A stretch of DNA of 64,000 nt from Haloglomus halophilum (lineage in GTDB: Archaea; Halobacteriota; Halobacteria; Halobacteriales; Haloarculaceae), in NCBI RefSeq assembly GCF_024298885.1, contig NZ_CP101166.1:930001-994000 (forward strand). The letters are read 5' to 3'. Below are positions 17,083 through 24,027 of this stretch, one piece after another; the first letter of the stretch is position 1; every line of letters starts with the position of its first letter. The position numbers and the translations under genes are program-made. A model generated the notes under the pieces. The model searched no databases and was not told where the DNA came from. It was given only the letters and a program-made list of their open reading frames with translations.

Positions 17083-17551
17083 CCGTACCACCCGGCGCCG
17101 GCCCGCCGTCAGTCGCCGCCTCGTCGACGTCCGGGAGCACGACGACCGGGATGTCGCTCCCCTCCACCAGCGAGGTGGCGACGTCGCCGGTCAGCAGTTT
17201 GACCCACCTGCTCCCGCCACGCGGCGTGAACGCGATGGCGGAGGCGTCGGTCTCGTGGGCCGCCGTGACGATGGTCTCCGCGACGTCGGTCCCGTAGAGG
17301 ATGTCGCTCTCGACCGTCGCCGCGTCCGAATCGAACGCCGTCTCGAACGCCTCGAACAGGTCGCGGCCGTACATCTCGCGCTGCTCGACGGATGCCTTGT
17401 CCGGTGCACCGCCGGCCTTCTCGACGACGAACACCACGAGCACGGAGGCATCGTCCGGGAGCGGTGCGTCCCGGAGTGCCCGGGCCGTCGCACGGGCGTC
17501 GTCCGGGTCGGCGACGGGAACGACGACGCGACGTAGCAGTCCCCCCGTCAT
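17075..17551 (-). CDS. universal stress protein (UspA family)
   Basis: A 158-residue stand-alone UspA-type protein. It opens with VVVPVADPDDARATA (strand 1) and has the conserved middle segment ESDILYGTDVAETIVTAA. The C-terminal ATP-loop region is FTPRGGSRWVKLLTGDVATS, where classical ATP-binding USPs have G-2x-G-9x-G-S/T. That pattern is only partly kept here, so ATP binding is uncertain. It is first gene of an operon with the permease-USP fusion, with an 8-nt overlap. It probably acts with the permease's own USP domains, for example by forming mixed dimers (inference). Confidence 0.88.
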   Translation of the reverse strand: MTGGLLRRVVVPVADPDDARATARALRDAPLPDDASVLVVFVVEKAGGAPDKASVEQREMYGRDLFEAFETAFDSDAATVESDILYGTDVAETIVTAAHETDASAIAFTPRGGSRWVKLLTGDVATSLVEGSDIPVVVLPDVDEAATDGGPAPGGTDE

Positions 17552-17720
17552 GTGGCTGTCACCGTCCCGTGACCCGCCCCGAGAACGGCCGAGTGGACCG
17601 ACGTGCGTGCTTGCATATCTGCGGCGATAGACGGGAACATCATAACTGGTTCGGTGGAGAATACTGATTCAGTAGCAGAGTATATAAACTATATCAGGAT
17701 AGCCGATAGATAGCGGATAT

Positions 17721-17727
17721 CTTATTA
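17721..17727 (+). promoter_or_regulatory. TATA-like box upstream of the third trkA
   Basis: CTTATTA in an AT-rich stretch. Transcription would start about 17752, at a small ATG and 50 nt before the trkA GTG. Confidence 0.4.
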
Positions 17728-17751
17728 CCAAGTGCCCCACACGACCGTGGC

Positions 17752-17811
17752 ATGGACGGACCAGAGGGTACGCCCCGTCGCCCGTCGCCGGAGGTGGGTC
17801 GGTGTACCTGA
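17752..17811 (+). CDS. possible 19-residue leader ORF overlapping trkA
   Basis: The ATG at 17752 lies 28 nt after the TATA-like box and opens a 19-codon frame, MDGPEGTPRRPSPEVGRCT. The stop at 17809-17811 is inside the trkA gene, 10 nt overlapping in another frame. A GGAGGTG ribosome-site-like stretch at 17790-17796 sits inside the leader and 5 nt before the trkA GTG. If transcription starts where the box predicts, the message would be leaderless for this mini-ORF, and trkA would be read by coupling or by the internal site. It could equally be chance. Confidence 0.3.
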   Translation: MDGPEGTPRRPSPEVGRCT

Positions 17812-18482
17812 TCATCGTCGGCGCCGGCAACATCGGGATGCCGCTCATCCAGCTCGCGACCGCGGACGCCAACGAGGTGGTCGTCGTCGAGCAGGACCCC
17901 GACGTAGCCGATGCAGCCGCCCGTGCGTTCGACTGCCTGATGCTGAACCGGGACGCGACGGTGGCCGAGACGCTCCAGGAGGCCGGCGCCGACGAGGCCG
18001 ACGCTATCGTGAGCACCACCGACCGCGACGCGACGAACGTGATGGTGATGCTGCTCGCCGACCAGCTCGGCATCCCGACGCGGGTCTCCGTGGTCCACGA
18101 CGAGGAGCACATGGGGCTGTTCGAACGCATCGGCGTCAACACGATGGAGAACCCCCAGCAGCTCATCGCCGACCACCTCTACCGGGCGGTCAAGCAGCCC
18201 TCGGTGGAGGACGTGCTCCACCTCGCGGGCGAGGCGGAGATCTTCGAGATCACCGTCGCCGAGGACGCCCCGCTGGCGGGGCTCTCGCTGGCCGAAGCCG
18301 ACGAACAGGGCCTGCTCGGGGAGGACGACCTGCTGGTGGTCGCCATCGAGCGCGGCAACGATGTCCTCACCCCACGGGGGGACACGACCGTGCTGGCCGG
18401 CGACCTGGTGACGGTCTTCTCGAGGACGGGATTCGCACCGGAGGTGCTGGCCCGGTTCGACCCCCAGGGGGCGACCACATGA
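17802..18482 (+). CDS. trkA: TrkA, single-module K+ gating subunit (third copy)
   Basis: A 226-residue RCK protein. The Rossmann domain is MYLIIVGAGNIGMPLIQLAT with VVVVEQDPDVADAAA, and TrkA_C is at about 150-215 (GDTTVLAGDLVTVFSR). A GGAGGTG sequence precedes the GTG start by 5 nt, unusual in this mostly leaderless genome and supporting internal initiation. It is the first main gene of a four-gene operon: trkA, a 114-residue Cys-motif protein overlapping by 4 nt, trkH, and a 67-residue membrane protein overlapping by 4 nt. It is highly similar to the TrkA at 13 kb but lacks that protein's acidic tail. Confidence 0.95.
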   Translation: MYLIIVGAGNIGMPLIQLATADANEVVVVEQDPDVADAAARAFDCLMLNRDATVAETLQEAGADEADAIVSTTDRDATNVMVMLLADQLGIPTRVSVVHDEEHMGLFERIGVNTMENPQQLIADHLYRAVKQPSVEDVLHLAGEAEIFEITVAEDAPLAGLSLAEADEQGLLGEDDLLVVAIERGNDVLTPRGDTTVLAGDLVTVFSRTGFAPEVLARFDPQGATT

Positions 18483-18823
18483 CCGACGAGGCACCGGAGC
18501 CGTCGCCGGCCCTCCCGTCCTCGCTCGTCGAGACGGTCCGGGAGCTGTCGGACCACCAGCTCCGCGAGCTCATGTCCTTCAGCGGCGACCTCCTCCAGTA
18601 CCACGACGAGCAGTTGCTCGAGGACATCGAGGCCAATCCCGGCGAGGAACTCGTCCGCGTCGAGAAGCGGGACGGTTACGTGGAGGTGGTGAAGGCGGTC
18701 CCGTGCGGCGAGGACTGCGCCGGCTGTCCCCACGGGCCGTACCTCTACCACGTCCGGACGGCGCCGACGCAGGCGGGCGAGAAGCGGTTGCGCTGGGAAT
18801 TCATCGGCCGCGTCAGGGAGTGA
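18479..18823 (+). CDS. small Cys-motif protein coupled to trkA
   Basis: A 114-residue soluble protein that I cannot name. The ATG overlaps the trkA stop (ATGA), so translation is coupled. Residues 15-50 are predicted helical (LVETVRELSDHQLRELMSFS). Residues 55-75 form a short beta stretch (ELVRVEKRDGYVEVVKA). Then comes CGEDCAGCPHGPY (Cys76, Cys80, Cys83) followed by YLYHVRT. The C-x3-C-x2-CPHGPY motif resembles the zinc-binding HGPY motif of small archaeal DNA-associated or DUF6788-like proteins. It sits between TrkA and TrkH subunits, so a role in assembly, sensing or local regulation of this K+ system is likely but inferred. Confidence 0.85.
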   Translation: MTDEAPEPSPALPSSLVETVRELSDHQLRELMSFSGDLLQYHDEQLLEDIEANPGEELVRVEKRDGYVEVVKAVPCGEDCAGCPHGPYLYHVRTAPTQAGEKRLRWEFIGRVRE

Positions 18824-18924
18824 ACCGTGCGGACGGAGTCTCACACTCCGATCCACGAGCCGGCGGTTGTATCCGCCGGTGAGGGTCTGCCCAGTCGTGT
18901 GCCGGGCAACGGAGGGCCGACGCG

Positions 18925-20481
18925 ATGAGCCACTTCGGGACGCTGGGCGATCCCCGGACGGTCGCTCGCGACCTGGGCCGGATGCTGCAGGCGCTGTCCG
19001 GGCTGATGCTCGTCTCGGTGGCGATTCCGATGGTCTGGATGGAACTCTGGGCGGTTCCGGCGATGCTCGTCTCGGCTGCGGTGCCACTGGCGCTGGGCAC
19101 GCTGCTGGCCCGCCGGTACCGTGACGCGAAGAACCCGGACCGGTTCCACGGGATGGTGGTGGCGGCGTCCGGCTGGTTCGTCGTCGCGGTGTTCGGCTCG
19201 CTCCCGTTCGTGCTGGTGGCGTGGACCATCCGGCTGGACCCGATGATGCTGGATGCGCCGACGCTCACCGGACGCGCGGCGTCGACGGTGGCGGCGTTCG
19301 AACACCCACTGAACGCGCTGTTCGAGTCGATGTCCGGCTTCACCGGCACCGGCCTCACGATGACCGACGACGAGGCGGCGCTGCCCCGGACGCTCCAGTG
19401 GTGGCGTTCGTTCATCGAGTGGGTCGGCGGCGTCGGTGTCATCGTCCTGACGACCGCCATCCTCTCGCGCCCGGGCAGTGGCTCGCTCACGCTCTACGAG
19501 TCCGAGGCCCGCAGCGAGAAGATCCACCCCAGCATCGTCTCGACGGTGCGGACCATCTGGTGGATCTTCCTGCTGTTCACGTTCGGCTCGGTGCTGCTGC
19601 TGTGGCTCGTCGGGATGCCGCTCTGGGACGCCATCAACCACGGCATGACCGGGCTGGCGACGGGCGGGTTCTCCATCACCGACAACAGCATCGCCACCTA
19701 CGACAGCGCGCTCATCGACTACGCCCTGCTGCCGATAATGACGCTGGGGAGCATCGCGTTCCCCATCCACTACCTCGTCCTGCGCGGGGACCTCTCGCAC
19801 CTGTACGAGGACCTCCAGACCCGCTGGGTGTTCCTCTCGTTCACCGTCGGGACCGCCGTGCTCGTCGGGCTGCTCGTTGTCAACGGCACCTACGACTCGG
19901 TCGAGGCGGCGGTCCGCTACGGGGCGTTCCAGTTCGTCTCCGCCATGTCCTGTACCGGGTTCCAGACCGCCGGCGGCCTGGGCACGGACTGGACCGCCGA
20001 GGCACAGCTGACCGTCTCGCTCGGGATGGTCCTCGGTGCGGCCGCGGGGTCCACCGTCGGGGGCATCAAGCTCGTGCGTGCGCTCACCCTGTCGAAGGGT
20101 ATCCTGTTCCGCATCGCGGGCGTGTTCTACCCCGCCGACGCCGTCCGGTACTTCCGGCTGAACGGGCGGGCCCTGTCGGAGGAGGAGGCCGCCCGCGAGT
20201 TCGAGGAGGCCGCCATCGTCGCCTTCCTCTGGTTCCTGTTCCTCGGCGTCGGGACGCTGACCCTGCTGCTGGCGCTCCCCGACGACTACACGCTGGCGAA
20301 CGTCGTCTTCGAGGTGGCCAGTGCCCAGGGCAACGTCGGCCTCTCCTCGGGCATCACCGGCCCGGGGATGCCCGACGCCACGAAGACGATGTTCCTGTTC
20401 AACATGTGGATCGGCCGGCTGGAGATAATCCCGGTGCTGGTCCTCCTCCGGGGGCTCCTCTACGGAGGGCTGGGTCGATGA
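18925..20481 (+). CDS. trkH: TrkH, K+ transporter membrane subunit (third copy)
   Basis: A 518-residue membrane subunit with four M1-P-M2 repeats. The filter loops are FESMSGFTGTGLTMT, MTGLATGGFSITDN, SAMSCTGFQTAGG and ASAQGNVGLSSGIT. The gating-loop stretch AAAGSTVGGIKLVRA is in the third repeat. It belongs to the same subfamily as the TrkH at 11.3-13.0 kb. A 101-nt gap separates it from the Cys-motif gene; its stop overlaps the next ATG by 4 nt. It should form a K+ uptake channel with the TrkA at 17.8 kb. Confidence 0.95.
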   Translation: MSHFGTLGDPRTVARDLGRMLQALSGLMLVSVAIPMVWMELWAVPAMLVSAAVPLALGTLLARRYRDAKNPDRFHGMVVAASGWFVVAVFGSLPFVLVAWTIRLDPMMLDAPTLTGRAASTVAAFEHPLNALFESMSGFTGTGLTMTDDEAALPRTLQWWRSFIEWVGGVGVIVLTTAILSRPGSGSLTLYESEARSEKIHPSIVSTVRTIWWIFLLFTFGSVLLLWLVGMPLWDAINHGMTGLATGGFSITDNSIATYDSALIDYALLPIMTLGSIAFPIHYLVLRGDLSHLYEDLQTRWVFLSFTVGTAVLVGLLVVNGTYDSVEAAVRYGAFQFVSAMSCTGFQTAGGLGTDWTAEAQLTVSLGMVLGAAAGSTVGGIKLVRALTLSKGILFRIAGVFYPADAVRYFRLNGRALSEEEAAREFEEAAIVAFLWFLFLGVGTLTLLLALPDDYTLANVVFEVASAQGNVGLSSGITGPGMPDATKTMFLFNMWIGRLEIIPVLVLLRGLLYGGLGR

Positions 20482-20681
20482 CCCCGGACGATATCCCCGT
20501 CCTCGGGGCGCTGCGACGGGTCGGTCCCGACGACAGGGTGTTCGACCTCCTGTTGCTCACCGGGCCGCTGGTGGTCGCCTGTATCGCCCTCCTCGGGCGC
20601 GGGCCGGTGACGGTCGGGCTCGCGGTCGTGTACCTCCTCGTGCTGGTCGGACGGGTCGCGTACAACGCCACCGCGGCGTGA
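20478..20681 (+). CDS. 67-residue two-helix membrane protein coupled to trkH
   Basis: A short protein whose ATG overlaps the trkH TGA. A polar N-terminus (MTPDDIPVLGALRRVGPDDR) is followed by two hydrophobic helices, about residues 22-41 and 45-62, with a short GRGP turn between. I know no family for it. The 4-nt coupling, matching base composition and acidic N-terminus argue that it is a real gene. By analogy with small subunits of other transporters (for example KdpF) it may stabilise or modulate TrkH; that is inference. Neither of the other two trkH genes has such a neighbour. Confidence 0.75.
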   Translation: MTPDDIPVLGALRRVGPDDRVFDLLLLTGPLVVACIALLGRGPVTVGLAVVYLLVLVGRVAYNATAA

Positions 20682-20740
20682 GACGGCCGGGGACCGGTCC
20701 CCCGACCACCGCCGAGACGCCCACGCGCCCCTCTTCGGGC

Positions 20741-22216
20741 TCACCAGCCCCGGAGCCGAACAGCCCCACCCGTCACGCGGACGGGCCGTCCGCCGTCGTG
20801 CTGCAGTTCGACGACCGGACGGTCACCGGGTGCCAGCACAACCGGACCCAGCGCGACGTGGCCGCGGCCGTCCGCGGCGACGTCGAACGTCCCGCTCGCG
20901 CTCGCAGCTCCCGCGGAGCACGTCGTCTCGACGGCCACCGGGTCGGGGCTCTCGACCTGCGGCCGGACCGACACGCGGTACCAGCCGCCCTCCGGAACGG
21001 TGAGCGTCCCCGTCACGGAGAGGACGGCCCGCTCGCCCGGATGGACCGTGCGGCTGGCCAGTGCTGCCCGTTCCACGCCCTCCGTGCCGCCGCCGAACTC
21101 GCGGGTCCGGGCCACGCCGAGCCGGTAGTCGCGGGCGGCGTCCTGCCCGTCCACGAGCACGAGGTCGCTACCCGTCGCCCGGGCCAGCCCCGCGTCGACG
21201 TGGTGGACGTTGCGCTCGTCCCAGGCGCCCGGCTCGCCCGACCCGGAGACGACGGGCGACGTGGGGAGTTCGTGCATCGGCCAGTCCTCGCGCGAGGGGT
21301 CGACGACGCGCCAGGCCTCGACGATGCCGGGGTCGCCACGCCGGAAGAACAGGTCGACGGTGCCCGCCGTCGCGTCGACCAGCGGCCGGCCGCCGGGGGC
21401 GATGTCGTTCCCGCCGGGGGCGAACAGCGGGCTGGCGGGATGCTCCTCCCAGTCGCCGCCGACGAGTCGCTCGCTCCAGCGCAGGCGGACGGTGTAGTCC
21501 GGCGCCTGGTGGACGAGGAACCACGTCCCGTCGTACTCGAAGGGTGTCGGGTCGATGCGGACCGCGCCGGCGAGCGCGGTGTCAACCAGTTCCCAGTCGG
21601 TCGGGAAGTCGGTCGCGCGGTAGATCCGGAGTTCGTTCGGCGTCGAGCCGGCGGGTGAGGGGACCATGAGCCAGTCACCGTCGTGGCGGAAGACGTGCGG
21701 GTAGGTGTGTTCGGCCTGCGCGGCCGGGAGGACGACGCCCTCGTACGACCAGTCCCGGCCGTCCGGGCTGGTGGCGTGGCCGATGTCGAACCGCGCCCCG
21801 GTGTCGCGCAGGCCCAGGAGCGGGTGGCGGTCGCGGCGCTTCACCTCGAAGAAGCAGTGGTACGGGCCGTCGTCGCGGATGTCGTCGCTCTCGTCCGACC
21901 CCGCCCGGACGACGAACGGGTCCGCGACGAACGAGACGTGCGAGACATCGTCCACGTCGCCGGCCGTCAGGACGGGGTTCCGGTCGGCGTCGGAGGAGCG
22001 GTCCACCCGGAGTGGGGGCGTCGCGAGCCGGGGGTCGGCGCCCGGGCTGTCACGACCCGGTCCGTGACGCCCCGGGCTGTCGGCTGTGGCCGACGCGACG
22101 CCCGGTGCCGGCGGTCGGGGGAGCCGTTCCCGGTCGGCGAGGGCCCCGTCGGCCAGCCACCGGCGGACCACCGCGGGGGCCGGCCCAGGGAGCGAGGGGA
22201 CGAAGGGGATGCGCAT
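20741..22216 (-). CDS. five-bladed beta-propeller protein, GH43/68-like or GINT1 N-terminal-like
   Basis: A 491-residue cytoplasmic protein. Residues about 75-380 are rich in repeated strand-turn motifs of five-bladed propeller glycosidase-type folds (FVADPFVV, YHCFFEVK, YPHVFRHDGDWLMVPSP, IDPTPFEYDGTWFLVHQ). These resemble the N-terminal domain of glucosamine inositolphosphorylceramide transferase-like proteins, seen in bacteria and archaea near glycan genes. Residues about 385-491 form an added beta-sandwich-like domain (GWYRVSVRPQVES). Start at the ATG at 22216 follows a TATA-like element near 22243. Catalytic residues cannot be assigned by eye; the substrate is probably a glycan. There is no glycosyltransferase cluster next to it. 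Confidence 0.7.
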   Translation of the reverse strand: MRIPFVPSLPGPAPAVVRRWLADGALADRERLPRPPAPGVASATADSPGRHGPGRDSPGADPRLATPPLRVDRSSDADRNPVLTAGDVDDVSHVSFVADPFVVRAGSDESDDIRDDGPYHCFFEVKRRDRHPLLGLRDTGARFDIGHATSPDGRDWSYEGVVLPAAQAEHTYPHVFRHDGDWLMVPSPAGSTPNELRIYRATDFPTDWELVDTALAGAVRIDPTPFEYDGTWFLVHQAPDYTVRLRWSERLVGGDWEEHPASPLFAPGGNDIAPGGRPLVDATAGTVDLFFRRGDPGIVEAWRVVDPSREDWPMHELPTSPVVSGSGEPGAWDERNVHHVDAGLARATGSDLVLVDGQDAARDYRLGVARTREFGGGTEGVERAALASRTVHPGERAVLSVTGTLTVPEGGWYRVSVRPQVESPDPVAVETTCSAGAASASGTFDVAADGRGHVALGPVVLAPGDRPVVELQHDGGRPVRVTGGAVRLRGW

Positions 22217-22305
22217 GGGCGGGAGGCGTCCGGACGGCCGATTACGCTTTCGGGCGGCCCGCATCGGGAGTGGACGGTGCTTCCCGAAGCCCGGCCACTA
22301 GCGTC

Positions 22306-22315
22306 TATATTTATA
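22306..22315 (+). promoter_or_regulatory. TATA box of the LiaF-like gene
   Basis: TATATTTATA centred 28 nt before the ATG at 22339, giving a leaderless transcript. A second TATATAAA lies only 5-10 nt before the ATG, too close to serve this start. Confidence 0.6.
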
Positions 22316-22338
22316 TCTTTCATCGGCGTATATAAATC

Positions 22339-23031
22339 ATGAGTACCACCACGTCTCCCCGGCGGTTCCCGTCCGTACAGGTCCTGTTCGGCGCCATCGT
22401 CGTCCTGCTGGGTGTCCTCCTCCTGTTGGACACGACCGGCGTGTTCCGCGTCGACGACTACCTCGTCTACGTCCCGTCGCTGTTCGTCCTGCTCGGCGTG
22501 TGGGCGCTCGTCCGCGCCGGACTGCGCGGCTTCGTCGGCCCGACCGTCCTCATCGTGGTGGCCGGCGCGTGGCAGGCCGTCGCGCTGGGCTACACGACCG
22601 TCGGCGCGGTCGTCGCGTTCTGGCCCGTCCTGATCATCGCGTTCGGCCTCTCGGTGGTCCTCGGAACCTACCGCTCGAAGGCGCGCGCGACCGACGACTC
22701 GTACAACTCGCTGTTCGCGGCGTTCGGCGGCGTCGAGCGGCGGAACACCTCGAAGGCGTTCACCGGCGCGGACCTGACGGCCGTCTTCGGCGGCGCGGAA
22801 CTGGACCTCCGGGAGGCCGAACTCGCCAGCCGCCCCGCGACCGTCAACACCGTCGCGCTGTTCGGCGGCGCCGAGGTCATCGTCCCGCGGGAGTGGAACG
22901 TCCGGATGGAGGTCATCCCAATCCTCGGCGGCGCCAGCGACGAACGCCCCCGCCGCGAGAACACCAACGAGGCGGTCGACCTCATCGTCACCGGCTTCGC
23001 CGCGTTCGGTGGCGTCTCGGTCAGTGATTGA
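22339..23031 (+). CDS. LiaF/YvqF-like membrane protein
   Basis: A 230-residue protein with four hydrophobic segments in residues 10-105, then a soluble beta-helix-like C-terminal domain. That domain has the repeated short motif FGGVERRNTS, FGGAELDLREAEL, LFGGAEVIVPREW and ILGGASDERP. This is the signature of LiaF/YvqF (cell-wall-active antibiotic response) proteins, which in Firmicutes repress envelope-stress kinases. In archaea the role is unknown but envelope sensing is plausible. It is monocistronic and has a strong TATA box. No LiaRS pair is adjacent. Confidence 0.85.
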   Translation: MSTTTSPRRFPSVQVLFGAIVVLLGVLLLLDTTGVFRVDDYLVYVPSLFVLLGVWALVRAGLRGFVGPTVLIVVAGAWQAVALGYTTVGAVVAFWPVLIIAFGLSVVLGTYRSKARATDDSYNSLFAAFGGVERRNTSKAFTGADLTAVFGGAELDLREAELASRPATVNTVALFGGAEVIVPREWNVRMEVIPILGGASDERPRRENTNEAVDLIVTGFAAFGGVSVSD

Positions 23032-23248
23032 GGATTTTCACACTACGCGAGATTTTCCACATATATGGATATCTTCCATCGATCATACACCACTTTCGAA
23101 CCGGTCGAGGAGCGTTTCTCGGAGAACCGTCATCATCCGAGCAGTGACGACGGCCGCCAGGAGGTAGGAGCGAGCCGCCGCGTGGCCACCGCTGGGACGC
23201 GGACGCAGCAAGGTCAAGGGTTTTGAGTCCGCCCCGGCTACCGGAGGT
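23032..23248. terminator. T-rich end after the LiaF-like gene
   Basis: Directly after the stop, short T-runs (GATTTTCACA and GATTTTCCACATATATGG) make an AT-rich patch in otherwise GC-rich DNA. This fits an archaeal T-rich terminator. No gene is seen in the rest. A GGTTTTGAG box at about 23218-23225 lies 27 nt before the fxsA ATG. Confidence 0.4.
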
Positions 23249-23767
23249 ATGGACCTGCGTCTCGTGGCCGTGCTGTTGCTGGTCCCGGTGCTGGACCTCC
23301 TGCTCCTCGTCGGGCTGGTGGCGGTCGGGCCGCTGACCATCGCCCACGGCGTGCTCGTGGTGGTCATCACGTCGCTGGTGGGCCTGCTGCTGGTCCGGGC
23401 CGAGGGACGACACACGCTCCGGAAGATACAGCGCAACCTCGCCGACGGCGAGCTGCCGGGCGACCAGCTACTGGACGGCGCGCTCGTCCTCGTCTCGGCC
23501 GCGCTGTTCCTCACGCCGGGCCTCCTGACGGACCTGTTCGGGCTCCTGCTGGTGCTGCCACCGACGCGCTACCCGTTCCGGCTGGCGACGAGGAAGTTCG
23601 TCGTGACGCCGTATCTCGACGCGAAGACGGGCGGCTTCGTCACCGGCGACGTGTACGAGGGCGGACCCCCCCGAACCGAGGTCGAACTGGACGAGTCGGA
23701 CTACCGCTTCGACGACGGCGACGACGACCCGGGCGACCCCCGTGGGAGCGACTCGCCCCAGGACTGA
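23249..23767 (+). CDS. fxsA: FxsA-family membrane protein
   Basis: A 172-residue protein with an N-terminal pair of membrane helices (about 3-25 and 28-50), a third hydrophobic region (about 75-95) and an acidic C-terminal tail. The hallmark FxsA stretch is LFLTPGLLTDLFGLLLVLPPTRYPFR (about 86-110, given in part: PGLLTDLFGLLLVLP). E. coli FxsA overproduction relieves phage T7 exclusion by F plasmids; its normal role is unknown. It is monocistronic, with a TATA-like box 27 nt upstream. The length is typical for the family. Confidence 0.88.
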   Translation: MDLRLVAVLLLVPVLDLLLLVGLVAVGPLTIAHGVLVVVITSLVGLLLVRAEGRHTLRKIQRNLADGELPGDQLLDGALVLVSAALFLTPGLLTDLFGLLLVLPPTRYPFRLATRKFVVTPYLDAKTGGFVTGDVYEGGPPRTEVELDESDYRFDDGDDDPGDPRGSDSPQD

Positions 23768-23968
23768 CGGGGCCCCGGCGACGTAGCGGACCGGCGTGGC
23801 GGACCGATTCTCGAACGTGTCGAGTTCCACCCGGAACCGAGCGGGAGCGCTATCGGGGCGAGACTCGACTATATAGCAGTCTTGCCCGTCCGTACCGCTC
23901 GATAGCTATCGCGCTGTGGACGGTACACATCCCGTCGCGGCGGAGCGATACACCCCACAACACCCCAC

Positions 23969-23976
23969 TATATTTT
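23969..23976 (+). promoter_or_regulatory. TATA box of the phosphatase operon
   Basis: TATATTTT. Transcription should start about 23998-24002, downstream of the ATG at 23986 and before the ATG at 24028. This is why the later start was chosen for phoD. Confidence 0.6.
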
Positions 23977-24027
23977 TGGACACTCATGCTAGAAATGTTA
24001 TCAGAACACGGCCGTCGTGCTGGAGTG

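Noticed and set aside
15085..17202. Open frame of about 700 codons on the plus strand
   Set aside because: Antisense to the permease-USP and usp genes, whose motifs are unmistakable.
23986..24027. Earlier ATG for phoD
   Set aside because: The TATA box at 23969-23976 would place transcription start after this ATG. The later ATG at 24028 leads directly into the Tat signal.
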